Assembly: GCF_901827205.1 (NCBI RefSeq)
Contig: NZ_LR594675.1
Coordinates: forward strand, 2,170,001-2,234,000
Source: Variovorax sp. PBS-H4
GTDB taxonomy: Bacteria; Pseudomonadota; Gammaproteobacteria; Burkholderiales; Burkholderiaceae_C
Direction of reading: 5' to 3'
DNA: 64,000 nt
Of the stretch, positions 1-8,017 are shown one piece after another. The translations under genes were made by a program, and so were the position numbers. Under the pieces are notes generated by a model. The model was not told the origin of the DNA and did no database searches. It saw only the letters and a program-made list of their open reading frames with translations. The number at the start of each line of letters is the position of its first letter. Positions within the stretch are counted from its first letter, which is position 1.

Positions 1-80
1 GGCAGCGCTTCGAGGCCGGCGCCAACGCGGCTTTCGCTTTCGATCCGGGGCACGCCTGGATCGTCGCATCCACGCCATGA
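1..80 (+). CDS. ABC transporter ATP-binding protein, C-terminal end (partial)
   Basis: The frame that opens at the window edge and stops at TGA 78-80 encodes about 25 residues (QRFEAGANAAFAFDPGHAWIV...). This resembles the end of the TOBE/OB domain of PotA-type ATPases, which energise spermidine/putrescine- or opine-type importers. The stop overlaps the ATG of the following permease in an ATGA arrangement, so the genes are probably translationally coupled. Only the tail is visible; the assignment rests mainly on the two permeases downstream. Confidence 0.6.
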   Translation, partial: QRFEAGANAAFAFDPGHAWIVASTP

Positions 81-988
81 GCGCCGTGATGACCTCCGGC
101 GCCGCGCCCGCAGCGGGCACGTGGCGCACCAAGGCGCGGCGACCGGGGCGCAGCGCGGTCTGGCTCATTGCGCCGGCGCTGGTGCTGATCGGCGTGTTCC
201 TCGTGCTGCCGTATGTCAACATCATCGGCATGAGCCTGCGCCCCACGGCCGTGGGCGCGCCCTACGGCGCGGGCTTCACGCTCGCCAACTACGCCAACGC
301 ATTGGGCGACGGCTACATCCTTGGCGTGCTCGCCGACACGATGCTGCTCGGTTTCACCACCGTGCCCATCTGCCTGCTGCTGGGCTACCCCGTCGCCTAC
401 CATCTCGCGCGCACGCGCTCGCGCTGGGGCAGCCTGCTCTATGTGCTGGTGCTGTCGCCGCTGCTGGTGGGCGTCGTGGTGCGCAGCTTCGGCTGGCTGA
501 TCCTGCTGTCGGGCAACGGCGTGGTCAACCGCGCGCTCATCGACATGGGGCTGCTGCAGACCGGTTTGCAGCTCATGAACAACCGTTTGGGCGTGACCAT
601 CGCGCTCGTGCATGTGTTCCTGCCCTTCATGATCCTGCCGCTGGTCGGCGTGATCCAGAGCATCGACCCGTCGCTGGAGCAGGCCGCGCGCTCGCTCGGC
701 GCGTCGCGGCTCAAGGTGTTCTGGCGGCTGATCCTGCCGATGTCTTGGCCCGGCATCCAGGCCGGCACCATCCTCGTGTTCGTGCTCACGCTGAGCGCCT
801 ACGTCACGCCCGTGATGCTGGGCGGCGCGCAGGTCAAGACCATGTCGGTATTGGTGGTGCAGAACCTCATCGACAACTTCCAGTGGCCGGCCGGCGCAGC
901 GCAGGCGCTGGTGCTGTCGGCCTGCGGCATGCTGGCCGTGGGCATCTATGCGCGGCTCTCGGGCCGCTTCATGAAAGGCCTGCAATGA
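77..988 (+). CDS. ABC transporter permease, PotB-like
   Basis: A 303-residue inner-membrane permease of the binding-protein-dependent transport superfamily. Several hydrophobic helices are visible (APALVLIGVFLVLPYVNIIG near residue 33) and the cytoplasmic EAA loop is clear (EQAARSLGASRLKVFWRLIL, about residues 200-220), where the ATPase docks. It overlaps the upstream ATPase and the downstream permease by ATGA junctions. With its partner it forms the membrane channel of a polyamine/opine/2-aminoethylphosphonate-type importer. The periplasmic binding protein is not in the window, so the substrate is unknown. Confidence 0.9.
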   Translation: MSAVMTSGAAPAAGTWRTKARRPGRSAVWLIAPALVLIGVFLVLPYVNIIGMSLRPTAVGAPYGAGFTLANYANALGDGYILGVLADTMLLGFTTVPICLLLGYPVAYHLARTRSRWGSLLYVLVLSPLLVGVVVRSFGWLILLSGNGVVNRALIDMGLLQTGLQLMNNRLGVTIALVHVFLPFMILPLVGVIQSIDPSLEQAARSLGASRLKVFWRLILPMSWPGIQAGTILVFVLTLSAYVTPVMLGGAQVKTMSVLVVQNLIDNFQWPAGAAQALVLSACGMLAVGIYARLSGRFMKGLQ

Positions 989-1806
989 GCAAGAACAAGC
1001 GCAAGGCCGTGGGCACGCGCGTGGCCGACGGGCTGGGGCTGGCCTATGTCGGCGCGGTCTATGTGTTCCTGGTGCTGCCCATCGCTGTCATCGTGATGAT
1101 GTCGCTCAACGCGGGCGAGTTCCTGACCTTTCCGCCGCAGGGGATCTCGCTGCGCTGGTTCGGTGCGCTGTTCGCCAACGAGGCCTTCATGCGGGCCATC
1201 GGCACCTCGCTGAAGGTGGCGGCCATCGCGACGGTGTGCTCGACCCTCATCGGCGTGGCCGGTGCGCTCTACGTGGTGCGCCATGCCACGCGGCTGCGCG
1301 AATGGCTGCGCATGATGTTGATGCTGCCGCTCATGCTGCCCGAGATCCTCACGGCCATTGCGCTGCTGTTCTTCCTGTATGCGAGCGGCATCGGCACGCG
1401 CACGATGTTCGGCCTGCTCGTGGGCCATGTGCTGGTGACGCTGCCCTATGTGTTCACCAACGTGGCGTCGTCGCTCTACAACCAGGACGCCTCGCTGGAG
1501 CAGGCCGCGCGCAGCCTCGGCGCGTCGCCGTGGCGCGCCTTCGTGCGCGTGACGCTGCCGCTTATCAAGCCGGGCATCATCACGGGTGCGCTGTTCGCCT
1601 TCGTCATTTCGTTCGACCTGTTCAACATGTCGCTGCTGCTCAAGGGCATCGGCATGACGACGCTGCCGCTGCAGCTGTTCGACTACCTGCGCTGGGATTT
1701 CGACCCGACGGCCGCTGCGGTGTCGACGCTGAGCATCGTGCTGACGCTGATAGCCGTGGTGTGGGTAGACCGCACCGTGGGCTTGCGCACGTTGCGCTTC
1801 GGTTGA
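985..1806 (+). CDS. ABC transporter permease, PotC-like
   Basis: Second permease, 273 residues from the ATG that overlaps the previous stop codon (ATGA). The frame stays open far upstream, but that part is a shadow of the first permease. It has about six membrane segments and an EAA loop almost identical to its partner's (EQAARSLGASPWRAFVRVTL). PotB/PotC-type pairs work as a heterodimer. It is the last gene of the operon; a GC-rich hairpin follows at 1825-1848 before the convergent AI-2E transporter gene. Confidence 0.9.
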   Translation: MSKNKRKAVGTRVADGLGLAYVGAVYVFLVLPIAVIVMMSLNAGEFLTFPPQGISLRWFGALFANEAFMRAIGTSLKVAAIATVCSTLIGVAGALYVVRHATRLREWLRMMLMLPLMLPEILTAIALLFFLYASGIGTRTMFGLLVGHVLVTLPYVFTNVASSLYNQDASLEQAARSLGASPWRAFVRVTLPLIKPGIITGALFAFVISFDLFNMSLLLKGIGMTTLPLQLFDYLRWDFDPTAAAVSTLSIVLTLIAVVWVDRTVGLRTLRFG

Positions 1807-1824
1807 GCGGCAACGCAGCGAGGA

Positions 1825-1848
1825 GGGTGCCGCGCCCCCGGGGCACCC
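1825..1848. terminator. Hairpin between convergent genes
   Basis: GGGTGCC at 1825-1831 and GGCACCC at 1842-1848 form a seven-base perfect stem with a ten-base GC-rich loop between two converging genes. There is no clear T tract on either strand, so this is terminator-like by position and shape only. Confidence 0.45.
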
Positions 1849-1858
1849 GGATTCGCTT

Positions 1859-2923
1859 CTAGCGCGGCCCTTCAGCCTCCTCGTTGGACGAGGCGAACAG
1901 GTCCCACGCCGCCATGAAGAGCGCCGCGACCACCGGACCGATCACGAAGCCGTTCACCCCGAACAGCGCCATGCCGCCCACCGTCGACATCAGCACGATG
2001 TAGTCAGGCATCTGCGTGTCCTTGCCCACCAGGATGGGGCGCAGCACGTTGTCGACCAGGCCGATCACCACCACGCCGAAGACGATCAGCGCCACGCCTT
2101 CCCAGATGTGGCCGGTCGTGAGGAAATAGATCGCCACCGGCAGCCAGATCAGCGCCGCGCCCACCGCGGGCAGCAGCGAGAGAAAGGCCATCAGCACCGC
2201 CCAGAGCAGCGCGCCCTGCACGCCCAGCACCCAGAAGGCGAGGCCGCCCAGCGCGCCCTGCACGGCCGCCACCGCTACGTTGCCCTTGACCGTGGCGCGG
2301 ATCACCGTGGTGAACTTGTTGAGCAGGAAGTGGGTGTGCGGCCGCGCCATCGGCAATGCCTGGCGCACGGTCTTCGACAGCGCGGTGCCGTCGCGCAGCA
2401 GGAAGTACAGCAAGTAAAGCATCAGCGCGAAGCTCACCAGGAAATCGAAGGTGTTCTGCCCGATGTTGAGTGCCTGCGTGGCGACGAGCTGGCCGGTCTG
2501 GGCGGCACCCTGGGCGATGCGCGAGAGCATCGATTCCACGTTGCCCAGCCCGAAGCGGTCCAGCAGGTTGAGCACCCACTGCGGCAAGGCGCCGAGGATC
2601 TGCTGGAAGTAGCGCCCGAAGTTGATCTCGCCGGTGCGGATGCGCTGCGTCACCAGCGAGGCCTCCTGCACCAGAGAGACTGTCACCATGGCCAGCGGGA
2701 TGATCACGATCACGAGGCAGATCGCCAGCGTGGTCAGCGCCGCCAGGTTGTGGCGCCCCGGCATGCGCTTGAGCAGCCGCTTGTAGAGCGGCGTGAACAA
2801 GATCGCCAGCGCCACGGCCCAGAGCACCGCGCCGAAAAAGGGCAGCAGGATCCAGAGGAAGGCGGCCGTCACGGCCGCCAGCAGCAGGAGGAAGACCGTT
2901 CGCTGCAGATCAGGTGAATTCAT
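1859..2923 (-). CDS. AI-2E family transporter (PerM/YdiK-like)
   Basis: A 354-residue polytopic membrane protein beginning MNSPDLQRTVFLLLLAAVTA. The frame extends far upstream, but this ATG at 2923 fits the usual family length of about 350 residues and starts just before the first membrane helix. It shows paired N-terminal helices, a soluble middle part (residues about 95-160) and a C-terminal membrane block containing PILVGKDTQMPDYIVLMSTVGG, a conserved family segment. Members are placed in the AI-2 exporter family, though many act as Na+/H+ antiporters or have unknown substrates. It lies 86 bp downstream of the GntR gene on the same strand and may be co-transcribed. Confidence 0.88.
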   Translation of the reverse strand: MNSPDLQRTVFLLLLAAVTAAFLWILLPFFGAVLWAVALAILFTPLYKRLLKRMPGRHNLAALTTLAICLVIVIIPLAMVTVSLVQEASLVTQRIRTGEINFGRYFQQILGALPQWVLNLLDRFGLGNVESMLSRIAQGAAQTGQLVATQALNIGQNTFDFLVSFALMLYLLYFLLRDGTALSKTVRQALPMARPHTHFLLNKFTTVIRATVKGNVAVAAVQGALGGLAFWVLGVQGALLWAVLMAFLSLLPAVGAALIWLPVAIYFLTTGHIWEGVALIVFGVVVIGLVDNVLRPILVGKDTQMPDYIVLMSTVGGMALFGVNGFVIGPVVAALFMAAWDLFASSNEEAEGPR

Positions 2924-3009
2924 GCCAGGCGACTTTAGCCGAGGCCCGTGCCATGGCCCTGTCAGCGGGAAGCCCGTGACCGTGCCACCGGGCACGGCGA
3001 GGGCAGCGC

Positions 3010-3708
3010 TCAGCGTGAGGCGCGCGGCAGTGCCACCGGTGCCAGCGTGGCGCGCAGGCGCTCGTCCGCAGCGGGGCTGGCGGCAACCTCCGCCTCCAGC
3101 GCCTCTTCGACGTTGCCGATGTGGTCCAGCATCAGCTGGCGCGCGCGCTTCATGTCGCCGGCCTCCAGCGCGGCGACGATGGCGGCATGCTCGGCGCAGG
3201 ACTGACCGGCCTCGTGCGTGGACTGGAAGAGCGTGGCCGCCAGCGTGGTGCGCGCCGTCAGGTCGCGCAGCACGTCGCACAGCAGCCGGTGCCCCATCTG
3301 ATCGGCCAGGCAGACATGGAAGTCGGCCAGCAGGAAGGCGCGGGTGGCGGCGTCGGCCCCGGCGATGGCGCGCTTCTCGTCGGCGATGTGCTCGCGCAGC
3401 TTGCGGATCACCTTCGACAGCGGCCGGCCCGACTCGGCCAGGATGCCCGCTTCGATGATGCGTCGCGCGGCGAAGGCATCGCGTGCTTCCTCGGCCGAGG
3501 GCTCCACCACGTACCAGCCGCGGCGCGACTGCACCTCCACGAAGCCTCGCGCCTGCAGCTGCATCAACGCCTCGCGCACCATGGTGCGGCTGACGCCGAA
3601 GTTTTCCGCCAGCTGCTGCTCGCCGAGGCGTTCGCCGGGCGCGAGCTTCTGGGCGAGGATGGCCTCGACCACGCGTGCGGCAATGGTGGTGGGCGTGACG
3701 TCGGTCAT
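3010..3708 (-). CDS. GntR-family regulator, FCD (FadR/VanR) type
   Basis: A 232-residue regulator. The N-terminal winged helix spans about residues 5-70, with the recognition region EQQLAENFGVSRTMVREALM. The all-helical FCD ligand domain follows, with metal-binding histidines expected around FLLADFHVCLADQMGH and CAEHAAIV. An AGGGAG ribosome site precedes ATG 3708. The gene starts 6 bp after the dctA stop, so it is almost certainly co-transcribed with it and is the best candidate to bind the two palindromes in the dctA leader (5078-5087, 5100-5111). FCD regulators usually bind organic acids, which fits a dicarboxylate permease. Confidence 0.9.
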   Translation of the reverse strand: MTDVTPTTIAARVVEAILAQKLAPGERLGEQQLAENFGVSRTMVREALMQLQARGFVEVQSRRGWYVVEPSAEEARDAFAARRIIEAGILAESGRPLSKVIRKLREHIADEKRAIAGADAATRAFLLADFHVCLADQMGHRLLCDVLRDLTARTTLAATLFQSTHEAGQSCAEHAAIVAALEAGDMKRARQLMLDHIGNVEEALEAEVAASPAADERLRATLAPVALPRASR

Positions 3709-3714
3709 GGCTCC

Positions 3715-5058
3715 CTAGTGTGCGGGATGAACGGCCTGGATCGCGTGTGCGGCGGCAACCGGAGAATCCGGCTCGGCCAGCGGCTCGTCCTCGGGCGAGT
3801 GGGTGCCGTCCAGCACGGCGCGGGCACGCTCCCGGTCGATGTCGCCTTCCCAGGCCGCGATCGCGACGGTGGCCACGCAATTGCCGATCAGGTTGCCCAA
3901 TGCGCGGGCGATGCCCATGAACCAGTCCACCGACAGCACCAGCACCAGCCCGATCGCGGGAATCGCGGGAATGGCATGGAGCGTCGCGGCCAGCACCACG
4001 ATGGCCGAGCCCGGCACGCCGTGCGCGCCCTTCGACGTGACCAGTGCAATCGCAAGGATGGCCAGCAGGTCCGACATCGAGATCGGCGTATTGGTCGCTT
4101 GCGCGATGAACACGGCCGCCAGCGTGATGTAGATCGAGAAGGCGTCGAGGTTGAAGGAGTAGCCGGTGGGGATCACCAGGCCCACTGTCGAGTCGCGAAT
4201 GCCCATGTGGCGCAGCTTGGCCATGATCTGCGGCAGCACGCTGTCCGACGAGGTGGTGGCGAAGACGATGGTGAGCTCCTCGCGCAGGTAGCGCAGCAGC
4301 TTGATCAGGCTGAAGCCCGACAACCTCATCACGAAGCCCAGCACGACGAACACGAAGATGAACACCGAGGCATAGAACAGCACCACCAGCATGCCCAGCT
4401 GCTTGAGCGAGCCGACGCCGTACTTGCCGACCGTGAAGGCGATGGCGCCCAGCACGCCCAGAGGCGCCAGCTTGATGATGATGCCCATGATCTTGAAGAG
4501 CACCAGCGACAGCGAATCCACCACCGCGGCCACCGGCTTGCCGAGGTCACCGAGCAGTGCCAGTGCGCAGCCGAACAGCACTGCGAAAAGAAGCACCTGT
4601 AGTACGTCGCCGGTGGCGAATGCGTTGACGATCGTGGTCGGGATCAGCTTCATCAGGAACTCGACCGTGCCGCCGCTGGTGAGTTTGTCGGCGTTCGACG
4701 CATAGGCACTCATCGCCGCCGGGTCGAGCGCGCGCGGGTCCACGTTCATGCCCACGCCGGGCTTGAACACGAAGGCCAGCACCAGCCCCAGCGCAAGCGC
4801 GATGGTGGTCAGCACCTCGAAGTAGATCAGCGCCTTGACGCCGACGCGGCCCACGCGCTTGAGGTCGCCTGCGCCGGCGATGCCGTGCACCACCACGCAG
4901 AAGACCAGCACCGGGATGATCATCTTGATCAGCTTGATGAAGCCGTCGCCCAGCGGCTTGAGCTTGACGGCGAAGTCGGGAAAGAACAGGCCTGCCGCCA
5001 CGCCGAGCACCAGCGCGATGACCACCTGACCGAAGAGTGATTTGGCGAAGCGGGGCAT
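3715..5058 (-). CDS. dctA: Dicarboxylate/amino acid:cation symporter (DctA type)
   Basis: A 447-residue DAACS-family symporter that carries C4-dicarboxylates (succinate, fumarate, malate) with cations across the inner membrane. The start ATG 5058 (MPRFAKSLFGQVV) has a GGAGA ribosome site; a longer upstream reading is rejected as non-coding. Eight membrane segments and the family's re-entrant serine-rich loop are visible (ATTSSDSVLPQIMAKL, residues about 280-295), followed by the substrate-site region VIPTGYSFNLDA and later GVPGSAIVVLAAT. The C-terminal tail (about 40 residues after the membrane core) is hydrophilic. It is followed by the GntR regulator gene. Confidence 0.92.
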   Translation of the reverse strand: MPRFAKSLFGQVVIALVLGVAAGLFFPDFAVKLKPLGDGFIKLIKMIIPVLVFCVVVHGIAGAGDLKRVGRVGVKALIYFEVLTTIALALGLVLAFVFKPGVGMNVDPRALDPAAMSAYASNADKLTSGGTVEFLMKLIPTTIVNAFATGDVLQVLLFAVLFGCALALLGDLGKPVAAVVDSLSLVLFKIMGIIIKLAPLGVLGAIAFTVGKYGVGSLKQLGMLVVLFYASVFIFVFVVLGFVMRLSGFSLIKLLRYLREELTIVFATTSSDSVLPQIMAKLRHMGIRDSTVGLVIPTGYSFNLDAFSIYITLAAVFIAQATNTPISMSDLLAILAIALVTSKGAHGVPGSAIVVLAATLHAIPAIPAIGLVLVLSVDWFMGIARALGNLIGNCVATVAIAAWEGDIDRERARAVLDGTHSPEDEPLAEPDSPVAAAHAIQAVHPAH

Positions 5059-5077
5059 GCCTTGTCTCCGTGAGGGG

Positions 5078-5087
5078 TTGCATGCAA
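5078..5087. promoter_or_regulatory. Candidate GntR operator 1 in the dctA leader
   Basis: TTGCATGCAA is a perfect 10-bp palindrome 20 bp upstream of the dctA start. It resembles the TTG-N4-CAA sites bound by FCD-type GntR regulators. A second similar site lies 23 bp away centre to centre, about two helical turns, so two dimers could bind on one DNA face. Confidence 0.5.
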
Positions 5088-5099
5088 GACGAGGAAGAT

Positions 5100-5111
5100 C
5101 TTGCATACAAG
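5100..5111. promoter_or_regulatory. Candidate GntR operator 2 in the dctA leader
   Basis: CTTGCATACAAG is a near-perfect dyad (one mismatched centre pair) that shares the TTGCAT-CAA core with the site at 5078-5087. Both lie directly upstream of the dctA-gntR unit. Confidence 0.5.
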
Positions 5112-5177
5112 CAATGTAGGCAAGATCTCGGGATTTTCTGTGCGGGTATTCCCGGGGTCGGGGGCTGCGGCAATGCA

Positions 5178-5207
5178 GCTGTTCTAGGTCAATAAATGAC
5201 CGAACAG
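5178..5207 (+). repeat. 30-bp direct repeat, copy 1 (insertion-sequence-end-like)
   Basis: These 30 bases, containing GGTCAATAAATGACCGAACAG, recur without mismatch at 36464-36493 in the same orientation. The second copy sits in an array of similar units that looks like an IS21-family terminus, so this copy is probably a truncated IS end. No transposase gene lies beside it. It stands between the dctA promoter region and the block of gene fragments at 5.3-6.4 kb. Confidence 0.7.
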
Positions 5208-5321
5208 GTTGTTGGGTGCCCATTGCCGACTTCTGTCATGACGCAGGAGCCGGCATTCGCAACGTCTGCCGCTGCTTCGTGGCCTGTGCCGCGACCTCAA
5301 GCTGTTCTCCTACGCTATCTT

Positions 5322-5890
5322 TCAAGAATGATGTGACGCTATCTGGCCCAGCGCGACACGGCCAAAAGTTCCAAGCGGATTGCCCAAGGTTTCGAGTTGT
5401 TCGAAGTGGTTGTAGAAGTCTGCTTTCAGCAAGGCAGCCTGCTTGCCGCTTGATTTCAGTTCATCGACAAATGCCTTCGATTGGTGCTGGTATTCCGGCA
5501 TATCGAGAGATCCGTAGCCAACCACCACCGGGCAAGCGAAGGTCCTTGCATTGCGCACAGGACTCAGATCCGAAACAACGTCGGGATCGCCAAGCTGAAC
5601 ATGGCGGCTGCGCTCCGACAAGCTGACGGGCTCCAGATCGTAGATGCCGCTCAGCAACAACGCGGACCGCAGGGTTCGAGGATCAACGCAGTTGCGAGCC
5701 TTCCAGTCGCGGGTGAGTGCCACGCCCAAGAGATGTGCCCCGGAAGAATGACCCGAGAGGTGGATGCGTCTTGCGTCGCCCCCGAAAGTCGATGCATGGC
5801 GCGAGACCCAGGCGATGCTTCGTTCGACCTGCTCAGCCAGCGCTGTGAGATCGCCCCCGAGATCTGTCACCGGCGCGAAATCGATCGGGC
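5322..5890 (-). pseudogene. Alpha/beta hydrolase (kynurenine-formamidase-like esterase), N-terminally truncated
   Basis: The C-terminal two-thirds of an alpha/beta hydrolase. The nucleophile elbow is GHSSGAHL, the acid is probably in YGSLDMPEYQ, and the histidine in FYNHFEQLE. An in-frame GTG exists at 5870, but homologous-looking sequence (CPIDFAPV) continues upstream to about 5890 and then stops at a junction with the GNAT fragment on the other strand. Family members are about 280 residues, so roughly 100 residues including the oxyanion-hole region are missing. The remnant is unlikely to be active. Confidence 0.65.
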
Positions 5891-6079
5891 ATCGGGCGCG
5901 TGCTGATGGAGCGCATCCATCGGGAGGCCGAAATCCTTGGTCTGGGCGAGCTCACCGCCGATGTCAGCAAGACGGCGGAGCCCTTCTTCGCCGGCTCCGG
6001 CTTCCAGGTCGTGGAGCGTCGCCCGCCGGTGCGCCGCGGGGTGGTGCTGCACAAGGCGTTCGTGCGCAAGCTGCTCTGA
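5885..6079 (+). pseudogene. GNAT acetyltransferase, C-terminal fragment
   Basis: The frame ending at TGA 6077-6079 reads GIGRVLMERIHREAEILGL then FFAGSGFQVVERR. This is the acetyl-CoA pyrophosphate loop (G-I-G-R) and the typical end of a GNAT domain. The N-terminal half is missing, and the break coincides with the 5' break of the esterase fragment on the opposite strand. Confidence 0.6.
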
Positions 6080-6103
6080 GACTCGGGCGCATGCGCCGCG
6101 CCA

Positions 6104-6151
6104 TTGAAATGGCTCGAGCAACGCAAGGCGGAGTTCATGATCGCATGCGGA
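6104..6151 (+). pseudogene. Tiny LysR-like remnant
   Basis: The frame reads LKWLEQRKAEFMIACG, close to LKWLEQGEAEFMLAYH in the intact LysR protein encoded at 18721-19611. The two DNA stretches share a 17-base identical run, so it is probably a leftover of a related gene, but at 48 bases chance similarity cannot be excluded. Confidence 0.3.
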
Positions 6152-6152
6152 A

Positions 6153-6360
6153 TCAATGCCGCTCCACATGCGCACGGATGTCGCCGGTCGCGCTGTCGAT
6201 CCAGCCGTGCAGCCGCGCCTTGGACACCATGAGATCCAAGTTCTGCGCGCGCGCCGTGATGTCGGCGAGCCGCGGGTGGGCCTGGGCTGAAGATTGCGCA
6301 GCACCTCCACGCCTACCGGCATCTTGAGGTTCAGCACGAGGCTGCGCTTGGCGCGGTCAG
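6153..6360 (-). pseudogene. Possible carbonic-anhydrase-like C-terminal remnant (frameshifted)
   Basis: On the minus strand two frames joined by a shift near 6290 read LVLNLKMPVGVEVLRNLQ and then AHPRLADITARAQNL and SKARLHGWIDSATGDIRAHV. The LHGW-x-D-x-x-TG pattern resembles the end of beta-carbonic anhydrases. Too little remains for a firm call. The 6361-6534 stretch after it holds no gene I can support. Confidence 0.3.
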
Positions 6361-6534
6361 TAGGACTTGTAGCCTTGTGCGGGCCGGTCCGCGCCGGCCG
6401 CGGTATCCGCCGGCGCCGTTCCTGCCGTGGGTGTCCCAAGCGGAATAGGCCAGTCCCGCCAGGTCAATTGGCCTCGCAAAGACCCTCTTACATTGACACC
6501 GAAGCCACCTGTGGAGATTAACTTGAGAGGGAAC

Positions 6535-7932
6535 ATGGGCACAGCAAGTGCAAATAGGCTACCGACCGAGAAGGGTGATGCCGCGCTCGCGGCCGTGTTT
6601 TCCTTCATCGAAGCGAAGGCAGACGTCTTTGTCTCGGACCTCATCGCCTACGCGTCGCACCCGAGCATCAGCGCGCAGGGCATCGGCATCGACCACGCGG
6701 CCAGGCTTCTGATGGTCAAGTTCCTGGCGATGGGGCTCGAAGCAGAGATCTGGCCCACCCAGGGAAACCCCGTCGTGCTGGGGCGATGGACCCAAAAGGC
6801 CGGGGCTCCCACCGTGCTCTTCTACGGCCACTACGACGTGCAGCCCCCTGAACCCCTGGAGGCCTGGCTCTCCCCGCCGTTCGAGCCGACCATCCGCGAC
6901 GAGCGCATCTATGCTCGCGGCATCGGGGACAACAAGGGCCAGCACTACGCGCAGATCCTTGCCATCGAATCGCATCTGCAGGTGCATGGGCAACTTCCCT
7001 GCAACGTCATCTTCATGCTGGACGGCGAGGAGGAGGTGGGCAGTCCCAGCCTTCCCGAGTTCGTTCGGACTTACAAGGATCGCCTGAACGCGGATCTGGT
7101 GGTGATTGCGGACGGATCCATGCATCCGTCGGGAGCGCCCGTCGTGCAGATGGGGGTTCGAGGGCTTCTGAACTTCGAACTCCATGCGCGAGGCGCGAGG
7201 CAGGATGTGCATTCCGGAAACTTCGGCGGGGTCGTGCCGAATCCGGCGTGGACACTCGTCCAGCTGCTGGCGACGATGAAAAACCCTTCGGGCGAGATCA
7301 CCATCGATGGCCTGTACGACACGGTGGATCTGCCCACGCCGGCGGAACTCGAGGCCGTCGAGGCACTGCCGATGGATGTCCCGCTGTTGTGCGAGCAGTT
7401 GGGAATAGCCGGGCTCGATGGTCCCCGAGGCCGCGGCTACTTCGAGCGCCTGATGTTCCACCCCACGATCACGATCAACGGTTTGCACAGCGGCTACGGC
7501 GGGCCAGGCATGAAGACCATCATCCCCCGCGAGGCCAGCGTCAAATGCGACATGCGGCTGGTGGCATCGCAGACAGCCGATCATGTGTTCGACCTGGTCG
7601 TGCAACACGTTGCACGTCATGCGCCGGGCGTCCAGGTCATGCGCTTGAACAGCATGGAGCCGTCGAAGACGCCGGTGGCCTCGCCATTCACGGCCAGAGT
7701 GCTCAGATCAGTCGAAAGCGGCCAGGGCCGGCGTCCGCTGCTGTACCCGGTGGTGGGTGCCAGCTTGCCGAACTACGTGTTCACGGAAACGCTGGGACTG
7801 CCTGCCTTCCTCGTTCCTTACGCAAACGCAGACCAGTCCAACCATGCACCCAATGAGAACCTGCGCATCGACTGCTTCCTGAACGGCGTCAGGACAGGCG
7901 CGGCGCTGCTTTCCTTCCTGGCCGAGACGTAG
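6535..7932 (+). CDS. M20 family dipeptidase/amidohydrolase
   Basis: A 465-residue cytoplasmic dizinc hydrolase. The metal-site motifs are present: GHYDVQP (H99, D101), the bridging Asp in RGIGDNKGQ (about 132), and the catalytic Glu pair in LDGEEEVGS (about 165-167). The dimerisation (lid) domain lies at about 215-370. The start ATG 6535 has a GAGAGG ribosome site; the open frame further upstream lies in non-coding DNA. The closest relatives are carnosinase-like M20 dipeptidases, several of which also cleave N-acyl amino acids or carbamates. It is followed by a NodB-fold deacetylase gene, suggesting joint use on an amide substrate. Confidence 0.9.
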   Translation: MGTASANRLPTEKGDAALAAVFSFIEAKADVFVSDLIAYASHPSISAQGIGIDHAARLLMVKFLAMGLEAEIWPTQGNPVVLGRWTQKAGAPTVLFYGHYDVQPPEPLEAWLSPPFEPTIRDERIYARGIGDNKGQHYAQILAIESHLQVHGQLPCNVIFMLDGEEEVGSPSLPEFVRTYKDRLNADLVVIADGSMHPSGAPVVQMGVRGLLNFELHARGARQDVHSGNFGGVVPNPAWTLVQLLATMKNPSGEITIDGLYDTVDLPTPAELEAVEALPMDVPLLCEQLGIAGLDGPRGRGYFERLMFHPTITINGLHSGYGGPGMKTIIPREASVKCDMRLVASQTADHVFDLVVQHVARHAPGVQVMRLNSMEPSKTPVASPFTARVLRSVESGQGRRPLLYPVVGASLPNYVFTETLGLPAFLVPYANADQSNHAPNENLRIDCFLNGVRTGAALLSFLAET

Positions 7933-8017
7933 TCCGGCCACGCTTGCTCGCAACGGGCCCAGGCCCGCAGACCCCTTGCAACAACAGAACGCGCAGTCCT
8001 TGCGCAGAAAGGCAGTG

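Noticed and set aside
1859..3880. A long reading of the AI-2E transporter extending through the GntR gene
   Set aside because: The upstream 319 codons are the GntR gene read in another frame. The transporter fold begins at the ATG at 2923.
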